The position numbers and the translations under genes are program-made. DNA of 64,000 nucleotides from an uncultured Mailhella sp. (GTDB taxonomy: Bacteria > Desulfobacterota > Desulfovibrionia > Desulfovibrionales > Desulfovibrionaceae): contig NZ_CALUWY010000002.1 of assembly GCF_944324615.1 (NCBI RefSeq), forward strand, positions 62,001 through 126,000, written 5' to 3'. Positions 1-8,224 of the stretch are shown here, one piece after another. Every line of letters begins with the position of its first letter. Positions within the stretch are counted from its first letter, which is position 1. The notes below the pieces were generated by a model, which had not been told where the DNA came from, did no database searches, and saw only the letters and a list, made by a program, of their open reading frames with translations.

Positions 1-211
1 GGGTGCGGAATTCGCCAAGCTGTGCAACAAGCCCCTGCTCGTGTTCGACCAGAAGCGCGACGCCTGGTTCCGCTGGATCAACGACGAATGGGTGAAGAAG
101 GACGATCCCGTCATCAAGCATTCCCGCTTCACCGCCACGGGTACCCGCTTCCTCGAAGCCAACGGCCGCCGCGCCATCGTGGAACTGTACGCCCGTTCCT
201 TCAACCGCTAG
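1..211 (+). CDS. C-terminal end of an unrecognised protein (5' truncated by window)
   Basis: The frame is open from base 2 to a TAG at 209-211, giving about 69 C-terminal residues. Composition and codon use match the G+C-rich neighbours, so it is very probably a real gene entering from the left. The visible part is soluble and rich in aromatic and basic residues, including the strings VFDQKRDAWFRW and ATGTRFLEANGRRA. No catalytic motif, membrane segment or metal site is visible. I do not recognise the family, and the missing N-terminus prevents assignment. A hairpin 146 bases after the stop (357-394) may end its transcript. Confidence 0.6.
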   Translation, partial: GAEFAKLCNKPLLVFDQKRDAWFRWINDEWVKKDDPVIKHSRFTATGTRFLEANGRRAIVELYARSFNR

Positions 212-356
212 TGCCAAAAGCGCCGCAGGGTGGCAAAGCGCTTCCAGACGCGCTTTGCCGGCCTGGCGACGCCCTTTTTCATGCTCCGCTTCCCGGAAGA
301 ACGGGCGCATGCCGCGCCCGAAGGTTCCGGGAAACGCCGCCTTCCTTTTTCTCTGT

Positions 357-394
357 GCAGTCCGCTCTTCCCTCATGCAGGAAGGGCGGACTGC
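357..394 (+). terminator. Stem-loop in the spacer 212-475, possible terminator
   Basis: Two 15-base arms (357-371 and 380-394) pair with a single G-T wobble around an 8-base loop. No clear T-run follows (TCCTTA), so intrinsic termination is uncertain. The rest of the 264-base spacer shows no convincing gene. Confidence 0.4.
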
Positions 395-475
395 TCCTTA
401 CAGGCGAGCCTCCGCGCGCCGTCTTTTTCTGCCGGCCGACGAAGGCACGGGTGAAACCTTCATCACGCTTTCTCC

Positions 476-1396
476 ATGATGCACTTTTCTCTGCCCCATC
501 GCCCCCACGAATGTTCCGCTTCCTGTGCGGGAGGCGGCGCGGGACTGTGCGCGCACCTTCTCTGGGGCTTCGCCGTTCTGTTCTGGCCTCTGCTCGGCGC
601 CCTGAACCCCGTTTCCATCATGGCGCACCGCATGATATGGACGGTGGTGTTTCTCGGCATCGTCCTTCTTGCTGAAGGACACCTGCATGCGGTGAAAAGC
701 GCCTTCCAGAACAGACGTACGCTCATTTCCCTGTTCTTTGCGGCCGTGATGCTCGGTCTGAACTGGACCATCTACCTTTTTGCCGTCACCACCGGGCAGA
801 TCGTGGAATCCTCCCTTGGCTACTTCATCACCCCGCTTCTCAACGTGCTCATGGGGCGCGTGTTTCTCGGTGAAAAACTTTCCCGGGCGCAGGGCGCGGC
901 CATAGCCCTGGCATTCTGCGGCGTGGCGGCAAGCGTCATCGCCTACGGGCGCATTCCGTGGATAGGCTTCATTCTGGCCCTTTCCTTCGCCCTGTACGGC
1001 TACATGCAGAAAACCCTGCGCATGGACGCCGCGCCGAGTCTCTTCGTGCAGGCGCTCATGCTCATGCCTGCGGCCGTGCTCTGGCTCGGCTTCACGGAAG
1101 AGGGCTTCGGCATCATGGGCTACGGCCCCTGGCGCCCCGTGCTTTTAATCTGCACCATAGCCTTCACGGGCCTGCCGCTTCTTCTCTTCGGCTATGCCGC
1201 CCGTCATGTCACCCTGGCCACCATAGGCATACTGCAGTACGTCAGCCCCTCCATTGCCTTTGTTCTGGCCATCACCGTCCTCGGGGAAAGCATGAAGCCT
1301 TCGGACATGATATCCTTCCCCGTCATCTGGCTGGCCCTTGCCATCTACACATATGACGCGCTACATCACCTGCGCAGCATCAAGGAGAAGCCATGA
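476..1396 (+). CDS. rarD: RarD-like EamA/DMT-superfamily transporter
   Basis: A 306-residue integral membrane protein of about ten hydrophobic segments. The N-terminal half (LLWGFAVLFWPLLG, then AHRMIWTVVF, then LNWTIYLFAV) follows the RarD pattern, in which the WG and HR..W positions are typical of the family. RarD proteins belong to the EamA drug/metabolite superfamily, and their physiological substrate is not settled. The length matches the family (about 300). The start is uncertain: tandem ATGs at 476 and 479 lack a strong ribosome site and precede an unusually hydrophilic, Cys-containing stretch. The stop overlaps the ispG start (ATGA at 1393-1396), so it heads the isoprenoid/proS run and is probably translationally coupled to it. 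Confidence 0.8.
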   Translation: MMHFSLPHRPHECSASCAGGGAGLCAHLLWGFAVLFWPLLGALNPVSIMAHRMIWTVVFLGIVLLAEGHLHAVKSAFQNRRTLISLFFAAVMLGLNWTIYLFAVTTGQIVESSLGYFITPLLNVLMGRVFLGEKLSRAQGAAIALAFCGVAASVIAYGRIPWIGFILALSFALYGYMQKTLRMDAAPSLFVQALMLMPAAVLWLGFTEEGFGIMGYGPWRPVLLICTIAFTGLPLLLFGYAARHVTLATIGILQYVSPSIAFVLAITVLGESMKPSDMISFPVIWLALAIYTYDALHHLRSIKEKP

Positions 1397-2481
1397 ACGC
1401 CCCCCACAGGAACAGCACCCGTCAGCTCAGGATAGGCGATGTCGTCATCGGCGGCGGCGCCCCCGTGGTCGTGCAGAGCATGACCAATACCGATACGCGA
1501 AATGTTGCCGCCACGCTGGAGCAGATTTCCCGTCTCCATGCCGCGGGCTGTGAAATCGTGCGCCTCGCCGTGCCCGACGAAAAGGCCGCAGCGGCGCTAA
1601 AAAGCATAGCCGCATCCTCTCCCGTGCCCCTTGTGGCCGACATCCACTTCGACTACCGCCTGGCCATCGCCGCCCTCGACGCAGGGCTCCGGGGCCTTCG
1701 CATCAACCCCGGCAACATCGGGGGGGAAAAGCCGGTGGACAATCTGGCCGCCGCGGCCAGAGCCTGCGGGGCCGTCATCCGCGTGGGCGTGAACAGCGGC
1801 TCCGTGGAAAAGGAACTTCTGGAGTGTTACGGCGGTCCCACGCCCGAGGCTCTGGTGGAAAGCGCCCTTTCCCATGTGCACATGCTGGAAAAACGCGGCT
1901 TCTACGACATCAAGGTTTCGCTCAAGTCCTCCTCCGTGGCCGACACCATAGCCGCCTACAGGCTCATGGCCTCCCGCGCGGATTACCCCCTGCACCTCGG
2001 CGTGACCGAAGCGGGCACGCCCATGCGCGGCACCGTGAAATCCGCAGTGGGTCTCGGGCTTTTGCTTTTTGAAGGCATAGGCGATACCATACGCGTCTCT
2101 CTCACGGCCGACCCTGTGCGGGAAGTGGCCGTGGCATGGGAAATCCTGCGCGCCACGGGCCTGCGCAGCAGGGGCCCGGAAATCGTTTCCTGCCCCACCT
2201 GCGGGCGCACGGAAATCGACCTCATCGGCATGGCCGAAAAGGTTGAGGAATATGTGCAGTCCCATCCTCTGGCCGCGAAAAGCACGCTCAAGATCGCGGT
2301 CATGGGCTGCGTGGTCAACGGCCCGGGCGAGGCCCGCGAGGCCGACATAGGCCTTGCAGGCGGACGCGACAAGGGCGTCATTTTCCGCAAGGGCAAAGTC
2401 CTCCGTTCCGTGAACGGGCAGGAGGCGCTGCTTGCGGCTTTTCTTGAAGAACTCGACAAACTTCTTACCCCTAACGACTGA
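1393..2481 (+). CDS. ispG: 4-hydroxy-3-methylbut-2-enyl diphosphate synthase (flavodoxin/ferredoxin type)
   Basis: A 362-residue cytosolic [4Fe-4S] enzyme of the MEP pathway that converts 2-C-methyl-erythritol 2,4-cyclodiphosphate to HMBPP. The N-terminal TIM barrel begins with [12 protein letters not shown], the classic GcpE opening, followed by [12 protein letters not shown]. The C-terminal iron-sulfur domain has SCPTCGR (two ligand cysteines) and [11 protein letters not shown] (third cysteine, plus the essential acidic context). The length is that of the short bacterial form. It overlaps the upstream rarD-like gene by four bases and precedes proS by ten bases, so one transcript is likely. 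With ispA and dxs downstream, this run gathers three isoprenoid genes. Confidence 0.97.
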   Translation: MNAPHRNSTRQLRIGDVVIGGGAPVVVQSMTNTDTRNVAATLEQISRLHAAGCEIVRLAVPDEKAAAALKSIAASSPVPLVADIHFDYRLAIAALDAGLRGLRINPGNIGGEKPVDNLAAAARACGAVIRVGVNSGSVEKELLECYGGPTPEALVESALSHVHMLEKRGFYDIKVSLKSSSVADTIAAYRLMASRADYPLHLGVTEAGTPMRGTVKSAVGLGLLLFEGIGDTIRVSLTADPVREVAVAWEILRATGLRSRGPEIVSCPTCGRTEIDLIGMAEKVEEYVQSHPLAAKSTLKIAVMGCVVNGPGEAREADIGLAGGRDKGVIFRKGKVLRSVNGQEALLAAFLEELDKLLTPND

Positions 2482-2491
2482 AGGACACTCT

Positions 2492-4231
2492 ATGCGCTGG
2501 AGCCGTTATTACATCCCCACCCTGAAGGAAGCCCCCGCCGACGCTGAAGTGGTCAGCCACAAGCTGCTGGTACGCGCGGGCATGATCCGCAAGCTCACCA
2601 GCGGCATCTACACCTGGCTGCCGCTGGGCCTCCGCACCCTGGACAAGGCGAAAGACATCGTCCGCCGCGAAATGAACGCCGCAGGCGCCATTGAAGTACT
2701 GCTTCCCATGGTGCAGCCTGCGGAACTGTGGGAAGAATCCGGCCGCTGGAAGAAATACGGCAAGGAACTGCTCCGCTTCAAGGACAGGCACGACCGCGAC
2801 TACTGCCTCGGCCCCACCCATGAAGAGGTCATGACCGACCTTCTGCGCGGCGAAGTGAAGTCCTACCGCCAGCTGCCCCTGAACCTGTATCAGATTCAGA
2901 CCAAGTTCCGCGACGAGGTGCGCCCCCGCTTCGGCCTCATGCGCGGCCGCGAATTCCTCATGAAGGACGCCTATTCCTTCGACGTGAACGACGAAGGCGC
3001 CAACGCAAGCTATGCCTCCATGAAGGAGGCCTATCACAAAATCTTCAGCAGCATGGGCCTGGACTTCCGCCCCGTGGAAGCCGATTCCGGCGCCATCGGC
3101 GGCAACTTCTCCCATGAATTCATGGTGCTTGCCGAAACCGGCGAAGATTCCATCACCGCCTGCACCAACTGGCCGGACTGCACCTGGGCGGCCAACGTGG
3201 AACGCGCGCCCATCAATACCGTGTTCACGCAGGATGAAACGCCCTGCCCCGCCATGGAGGAAGTGGACACTCCCGCCCAGCACACCATTGAGGAACTGTG
3301 CGCCTTCCTCGGCGTCAGCGCGGACAGGCTCATCAAGACGCTTCTCTTCATGGCCGACGGAAAGCCCGTGGCCGTGCTTCTGCGCGGTGACCGCGAACTC
3401 AATGAAATCAAGCTCGCCCACCTCATCGACGCCGACGACATCCAGTTCGCCACGCCCGAACAGGTGAAGGAAATGACCGGCGCTCCCGTGGGCTTCGCCG
3501 GTCCCGCGGGCCTCAGAGGCGTGGAAAAGATCTATGCCGACAAGGAACTCATGGCCGCCAACGACTGGATAGCCGGCGCCAACAAGGCCGACACCCATGT
3601 GCGGCACCTGAGCCTCGTGCGCGACGTGACGCTGCCCATCGAATGGGCGGATCTGCGCAACGCCGTGGCCGGCGACCCCTGCCCCGTCTGCGGGCATCCG
3701 CTGGAAATCAAGCGCGGCATCGAGGTCGGCCACATCTTCAAGCTCGGCACCAAGTACAGCGAAGCGCTGCACGCCGTGTTCCTTGACGAAAACGGCAAGG
3801 AAAAGCTCATGATCATGGGCTGCTACGGCATCGGCGTTTCCCGCGTGGTGTCCGCCTGCATCGAACAGAACTTCGATGAGCACGGCATCATGTTCCCGCC
3901 CCAGCTCGCCCCCTTCGACGTGCACATCGTCTGCCTCGATCCGAAGAACGCCGACGTGGCCGGAAAGTGCGACGCCATCGACGCCTTCCTCGCCTCTCAG
4001 GGCCTGGAAACGCTGTACGACGACCGCGAAGAGCGCCCCGGCGTGAAGTTCAAGGATGCCGACCTCATCGGTCTGCCCGTGCAGGTGACGGTGGGCGGCA
4101 AGGGCCTTGCCCAGGGCGTGGTGGAAGTGAAGAACCGCCGCACCGGCGAAAAGTCCACCCTGCCTGCGGACGACTTTGAAAAGGCCTTCCCGGCCTGGTA
4201 TCAGTCCGTGCTGGACAGCTGGAAGAGATAA
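2492..4231 (+). CDS. proS: Prolyl-tRNA synthetase, bacterial type with editing domain
   Basis: A class II aminoacyl-tRNA synthetase charging tRNA-Pro, 579 residues, the usual length for the bacterial type. I chose the ATG at 2492 ([10 protein letters not shown]), which follows GAAGGACAC; an upstream in-frame ATG would read through the end of ispG. Motif 2 is visible ([18 protein letters not shown]), followed by the inserted YbaK-like editing domain (roughly residues 230-390), motif 3 ([13 protein letters not shown]), and a C-terminal anticodon-binding domain. It lies between ispG and xseA in the same direction and is a housekeeping gene with no odd features. Confidence 0.97.
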   Translation: MRWSRYYIPTLKEAPADAEVVSHKLLVRAGMIRKLTSGIYTWLPLGLRTLDKAKDIVRREMNAAGAIEVLLPMVQPAELWEESGRWKKYGKELLRFKDRHDRDYCLGPTHEEVMTDLLRGEVKSYRQLPLNLYQIQTKFRDEVRPRFGLMRGREFLMKDAYSFDVNDEGANASYASMKEAYHKIFSSMGLDFRPVEADSGAIGGNFSHEFMVLAETGEDSITACTNWPDCTWAANVERAPINTVFTQDETPCPAMEEVDTPAQHTIEELCAFLGVSADRLIKTLLFMADGKPVAVLLRGDRELNEIKLAHLIDADDIQFATPEQVKEMTGAPVGFAGPAGLRGVEKIYADKELMAANDWIAGANKADTHVRHLSLVRDVTLPIEWADLRNAVAGDPCPVCGHPLEIKRGIEVGHIFKLGTKYSEALHAVFLDENGKEKLMIMGCYGIGVSRVVSACIEQNFDEHGIMFPPQLAPFDVHIVCLDPKNADVAGKCDAIDAFLASQGLETLYDDREERPGVKFKDADLIGLPVQVTVGGKGLAQGVVEVKNRRTGEKSTLPADDFEKAFPAWYQSVLDSWKR

Positions 4232-4237
4232 TCCGCA

Positions 4238-4259
4238 GGGAACGGAGCGTTCCGTTCCC
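4238..4259 (+). terminator. Perfect stem-loop after proS
   Basis: Nine-base perfect arms (GGGAACGGA at 4238-4246, TCCGTTCCC at 4251-4259) enclose a GCGT loop seven bases after the proS stop. It is followed by GAAAAAACG rather than a T-run, so it is a weak intrinsic terminator or a transcript-stabilising hairpin. The rest of the 246-base spacer before xseA has no gene that I can support. Confidence 0.4.
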
Positions 4260-4477
4260 GAAAAAACGCCCTGTGCGGCAGGGAGATCTTCTCCCCGCCG
4301 CCGGGCGCTTTCTTGAAAAGCTCCCTGCCTCCCGCGCCTGCGGCGAAACACGCCTTGTGCAGGCTGCGCGCCCCGCTACCGGGGCCGCCGGAGCTTTTCC
4401 TTTTTTAAACGCCGTGCACGGCCTGCCCGATGCAGAACAATCCGCCGTCACGGTCTTTTCCCGCAACTTCAGGCAAG

Positions 4478-5908
4478 ATGGAACACGGCATGAGCGCCAT
4501 CCTCAGCGTACGACAGATCACGGAACAGGTGCGGCAGGCGGTGGAAGGCCGCTTTCCGTATGTCTGGGTACGGGGCGAGGTGACCAACCTTTCCCGCCCC
4601 TCCTCCGGACATGTCTACTTTTCCCTGAAGGAAGGCGATGATCTTCTCAACTGCGTATGGTTCCGGGGACAGCAGCGGGACGAAGCCTTTGATCCGCTCA
4701 CCGGCGAAGTATGGGAGGACGGTCCCCGTCCGAGCCTTGCCCGCAGCATGGAAAACGGACAGACCGTTGTGTGTGCAGGCAGGCTCACAGTGTACGGCGC
4801 CCGCGGGCAGTATCAGATGATCGTCGATCTCGGGCAGGCGGAAGGACTCGGCCTGTGGCATCAGGAATTTGAGGCGCTCAAGCGCAGACTGGCCGCCGAA
4901 GGTCTGTTCGATACCGCCCGCAAACGCCCCATCCCTCAGAATCCGCACAGGGTTGTGGTGATCACCGCCCCCCGGGGAGCCGCCGTGCGCGATTTCATCC
5001 GCATAAGCTCCACGCGGGGACTCGGTGCGGAAATACGCATTCTTCCCGTGCCCGTGCAGGGCGAGGAAGCGCCGCCCCGCATCGTGGAGGCTCTGGAGAG
5101 GGCCGGAAGGGAGGCCTGGGCCGAGGTGGTGGTGCTCATCCGCGGCGGCGGTTCCGTTCAGGACCTGTGGGCCTTCAACGACGAACGCGTGGCAAGGGCC
5201 GTGTACCGCTGCCCCATCCCCGTGCTTGCGGGCATAGGGCATGAAATCGACCACAGCATCACCGATTTCACGGCCGACTTTTCCGCCGCCACGCCCAGCC
5301 ATACTGCCCAGCTTCTCTGGCAGGAACGCCATGTATTCGTCCAGCATGTGGACGGACTGGAAACCGCGCTGCAGCAGGCTTTTTCCCGCAGAACCGGCAT
5401 GCTTGCCCTGCGCCTTGAACATGCCTCCCGCGCCCTTGCGCTGCTCTCCCCGCAGGAGCGGCTGCGCCGGCAGAGTGAAAGGCTGCATGAAGCCGTGCGC
5501 CGCATGGACGCGGCGGCCGGAGCCGCCCTTGTGCGGCGCTCCGGCCTTGTGGAGGGACTTGTTCTGCGTCTTACAGGGGCGGGAGAAGCGCGCCTTCAGC
5601 GTGCGGAACGGACGGCGGAACGCGCCGGGGAAAAACTCACGCCCCTGCGCCGTACCCTGGGCCTTGCCGAGGAACAGCGCCTTGCCCGCATGGAACTCCG
5701 TCTCCAGGCCCTTGATCCCTTTGAACCGCTCCGGCGCGGCTACGCCATGGCCTGCGACGAGCACGGCGCCATCCTGCGTTCCGTCTCGCAGACGGCTCCG
5801 GGGCGCGGCCTTGCCGTGCTCATGGCCGACGGCCGCATTCTCGGCACCGTGACGGGCGTGGAACCGGCGAGCCGCAACGACACACAAAACGACGCCTCCC
5901 AGGACTGA
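4478..5908 (+). CDS. xseA: Exodeoxyribonuclease VII large subunit
   Basis: The large subunit of exonuclease VII, which degrades single-stranded DNA to oligonucleotides with the XseB subunits. The N-terminal OB-fold reads VWVRGEVTNLSRPSSGHVYFSL. The catalytic core has IRGGGSVQDLWAFND and GIGHEIDHSITDFTADFSAATPS, the conserved block of the family. A long Arg/Ala/Leu-rich coiled-coil part follows. The start is either ATG 4478 (after AGGCAAG) or ATG 4490 (MSAILSVRQ, after GGAA); the two differ by four residues. Unusually, its partner xseB is not adjacent: an M23 peptidase gene sits between them. Confidence 0.95.
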   Translation: MEHGMSAILSVRQITEQVRQAVEGRFPYVWVRGEVTNLSRPSSGHVYFSLKEGDDLLNCVWFRGQQRDEAFDPLTGEVWEDGPRPSLARSMENGQTVVCAGRLTVYGARGQYQMIVDLGQAEGLGLWHQEFEALKRRLAAEGLFDTARKRPIPQNPHRVVVITAPRGAAVRDFIRISSTRGLGAEIRILPVPVQGEEAPPRIVEALERAGREAWAEVVVLIRGGGSVQDLWAFNDERVARAVYRCPIPVLAGIGHEIDHSITDFTADFSAATPSHTAQLLWQERHVFVQHVDGLETALQQAFSRRTGMLALRLEHASRALALLSPQERLRRQSERLHEAVRRMDAAAGAALVRRSGLVEGLVLRLTGAGEARLQRAERTAERAGEKLTPLRRTLGLAEEQRLARMELRLQALDPFEPLRRGYAMACDEHGAILRSVSQTAPGRGLAVLMADGRILGTVTGVEPASRNDTQNDASQD

Positions 5909-5953
5909 CGTCCGCCTTGCCGCCTTTTGGAAGAATTTCAAGGAAGATATGCC

Positions 5954-6868
5954 ATGAAACGCTTTCTTATCCTGCTTCTGACCGCCCTTCTTCTCCCCTC
6001 CCTTGCCGGGGCCGCCGAATTTTCCGTGCCCGACAAGGTGAGTCAGGGCCATGCCTTCCCCGCAGCCGTCACCGGCAGCGCCCCCTTCGAGGCTTCCTTC
6101 CTCTGGCGGGGTGAAACGCTCCGTGTCCGGGCCGAACAGGAAAAAACCTCCCCTCCGCTGTGGAAGGCGCAGGTGCTTCTTGCCATGCCCATCGACGCCA
6201 GGGGCGGACAAAGGGTCGTCATTGAGGCGGAAGGGGTGAAAAAGAACGTTCTCATTCAGGCCGTACCCGTGGCATGGCCGAAAAGCATCCTCAAGGTGGC
6301 GCCCAGGTACGTCGAACCTCCGCGCGAAGTGCGGGAACAGATAGCCTATGATGCGGCGCGCAGCAAGAAGGCCCTTGCCTCCCGCACGGAAAAGTCGTGG
6401 ACGCTTCCCCTGAGCCGCCCCGTGCCCGGCGGCATCACCAGCCCCTTCGGCGGGCGGCGTGTGTTCAACGGGCAGAGCCGCGCCCCGCACAAGGGCACGG
6501 ACATGCGCAGTCCCGAAGGCGCGCAGGTGAAGGCCGCCGCAGACGGTGTGGTCCTTCTGGCGGAAAAGCAGTATTTCGGCGGCAACAGCATCTACATCGA
6601 CCACGGGCAGGGCGTCGTCAGCACCTACGCGCACCTTTCCGCCTTCGACGTGAAGGAAGGGGACATGGTGAAAAAGGGGCAGGTCATCGGCCGTTCCGGC
6701 TCCACGGGCCGGGTCACGGGACCGCATCTGCATTTCGGCCTGCTCGTGCAGGGGGTGGCCGTGGACGCCATGCCCCTGCTTCAGGATCCTCCGCAGATCG
6801 TGGGGGGACCTTCCCGCAGTATTTTCGACCAACAGCAGAAGGCCGCAAAGGCCCGGAGCGCACGATGA
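5954..6868 (+). CDS. Secreted M23-family metallopeptidase (LytM/peptidoglycan endopeptidase)
   Basis: A 304-residue exported protein. The first 21 residues form a signal peptide (MKRFLILLLTALLLPSLAGAA). A beta-rich middle region precedes a C-terminal M23 domain (about residues 155-285). Zinc-site motifs are complete: HKGTDM (HxxxD) and, further on, HLHFG (HxH), with the typical GNSIYIDHG and YAHLS strands. Such enzymes cut peptide bonds in peptidoglycan cross-links in the periplasm. ATG 5954 follows AGGAAG at 5940-5945. The stop overlaps the xseB start (ATGA), so the peptidase is translationally coupled to a DNA-repair subunit; a functional link is not implied. Confidence 0.93.
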   Translation: MKRFLILLLTALLLPSLAGAAEFSVPDKVSQGHAFPAAVTGSAPFEASFLWRGETLRVRAEQEKTSPPLWKAQVLLAMPIDARGGQRVVIEAEGVKKNVLIQAVPVAWPKSILKVAPRYVEPPREVREQIAYDAARSKKALASRTEKSWTLPLSRPVPGGITSPFGGRRVFNGQSRAPHKGTDMRSPEGAQVKAAADGVVLLAEKQYFGGNSIYIDHGQGVVSTYAHLSAFDVKEGDMVKKGQVIGRSGSTGRVTGPHLHFGLLVQGVAVDAMPLLQDPPQIVGGPSRSIFDQQQKAAKARSAR

Positions 6869-7095
6869 AAAAGAAAGAACCCACCTTTGAGGAACGCCTT
6901 GCACGGCTTCAGGACATCGTGGCCACGCTGGAAAAAGGCGAAAGCCCTCTGGAAGAAAGCGTGACCCTGTACAAGGAAGGCCTGGCCCATGCCGCGGCCT
7001 GCCGCCGCCAGCTGGAAAAGGCCCGCCACGACATACGGCTCTGCACCGAAGAAGGCACGGAACCTTTTTCACCGGCCGAAGGGGAAGAAGAGTAA
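6865..7095 (+). CDS. xseB: Exodeoxyribonuclease VII small subunit
   Basis: A 76-residue helical protein with the XseB signature: TFEERLARLQDIVATLEKGE near the N-terminus, then LEESVTLYKEG. Several copies bind one XseA to form exonuclease VII. The length and acidic C-terminal tail are normal. It starts inside the stop of the peptidase gene (ATGA at 6865-6868). The only other subunit gene, xseA, lies 956 bases upstream in the same direction. Confidence 0.95.
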   Translation: MKKKEPTFEERLARLQDIVATLEKGESPLEESVTLYKEGLAHAAACRRQLEKARHDIRLCTEEGTEPFSPAEGEEE

Positions 7096-7103
7096 CGCAA
7101 TAT

Positions 7104-7125
7104 CCCTCTGATATCGCTCAGAGGG
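7104..7125. other. Short perfect stem-loop between xseB and ispA
   Basis: Eight-base arms (CCCTCTGA at 7104-7111, TCAGAGGG at 7118-7125) enclose a six-base loop nine bases after the xseB stop. No T-run follows. The rest of the 231-base spacer shows no gene. Confidence 0.3.
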
Positions 7126-7326
7126 AGAAGCCCTGCGCGGAAAAAAGTCTCTGCACGGGCTTCCCTGACTTGCGCGAAAGAGCGCTCTTGCGTATCTTCC
7201 GGATTGATATTCGTAAAAAAGCACCCTTCCTTCGCGCAGGGCGGTGCACGGGGCGCACGCCCTTTGCGCCCCACACGCATCCCGGCTTCTCAGCCTCCCT
7301 TCCGGGGAGGCCTTACAGGGGGATAT

Positions 7327-8208
7327 ATGCCCGCAGATCTTCGCAGCAGAATAGAACAGTATCTTTCCTCCGCCTTTCTTGCCGAGGATATCCCGCACCG
7401 CCTTTCCGACGCCATGCGCTACAGCCTGCTGGCCGGGGGCAAACGCCTGCGCCCCGTGCTCTGCCTCTCCGTGGCGCGGGCCTGCGCACCGGACAGGGCG
7501 GAAGAGCTTACGGAAAAGCTCCTTCCCTTTGCGGCCGGGCTGGAGATGATCCACACCTATTCGCTCATCCACGACGATCTGCCCGCCATGGATGACGACG
7601 ATCTGCGCCGCGGCTGCCCCACCTGCCACAAGGCCTTCGACGAAGCCACCGCCATTCTCGCGGGCGACGCCCTGCTCACCAACGCCTTCAGCCACATGGC
7701 CCGGGCCGATGTTCCGGCGCCGCTTCTTCTGGAAGCGCTGCGCCTCACGGCCGACGCCGCCGGGGCCGCAGGCATGGCGGGCGGCCAGATGCTGGACCTG
7801 CTCGGCGAAGGCAGACGGCTTTCCCTGGAGGAACTTTGCGTTCTCAACGAAAAAAAGACCGGCGCGCTTTTATTCAATGCCTGTGAATGCGGCGCGGTTC
7901 TTGCGGACGCCTCGGAAGAAAAACGCGCCGCGGCGCGCCGTTACGGCAGTGAATTGGGCATTGCGTTTCAGATAACCGATGATATACTCGACGTAGTGGG
8001 AGATGAAGCCACGGTAGGCAAACAGGTGCGGCACGATGAAAAAAGCGCCAAGGCCACCTGGCCTTCCCTCCTCGGGCTGGAAGGCGCGAGAGAAAAGGCG
8101 AAAGAGCACTGCGCCGCCGCCGAAGCGGCCATAACGGGCGTTTTTTCCGGTCCCGACGCCGATTTTCTCCGCGAAACCTCCCAAAAGCTTGTCAACCGCA
8201 CCCATTAG
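7327..8208 (+). CDS. ispA: Farnesyl/geranyl diphosphate synthase (short-chain polyprenyl synthase)
   Basis: A 293-residue class I prenyltransferase that condenses IPP with DMAPP/GPP to make FPP for quinones and undecaprenyl phosphate. The first aspartate-rich motif is IHDDLPAMDDDDLRRG and the second is ITDDILDVVG; GGKRLRP, the IPP-binding block, is also present. The ATG at 7327 is preceded by AGGGGG (7315-7320) and gives the usual family length, so a longer in-frame start 123 bases upstream is rejected. dxs follows 16 bases after the stop, so product and pathway supply are co-transcribed. Confidence 0.95.
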   Translation: MPADLRSRIEQYLSSAFLAEDIPHRLSDAMRYSLLAGGKRLRPVLCLSVARACAPDRAEELTEKLLPFAAGLEMIHTYSLIHDDLPAMDDDDLRRGCPTCHKAFDEATAILAGDALLTNAFSHMARADVPAPLLLEALRLTADAAGAAGMAGGQMLDLLGEGRRLSLEELCVLNEKKTGALLFNACECGAVLADASEEKRAAARRYGSELGIAFQITDDILDVVGDEATVGKQVRHDEKSAKATWPSLLGLEGAREKAKEHCAAAEAAITGVFSGPDADFLRETSQKLVNRTH

Positions 8209-8224
8209 CCCGCGAAGAATTCCC

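Noticed and set aside
2471..4351. Minus-strand open frame of 626 codons opposite proS
   Set aside because: Antisense shadow with a His/Gly-rich, motif-free product.
4469..7072. Minus-strand open frame of 867 codons over xseA, the peptidase and xseB
   Set aside because: It lies opposite three well-supported genes, has no family motif, and is an effect of high G+C codon bias on the antisense strand.
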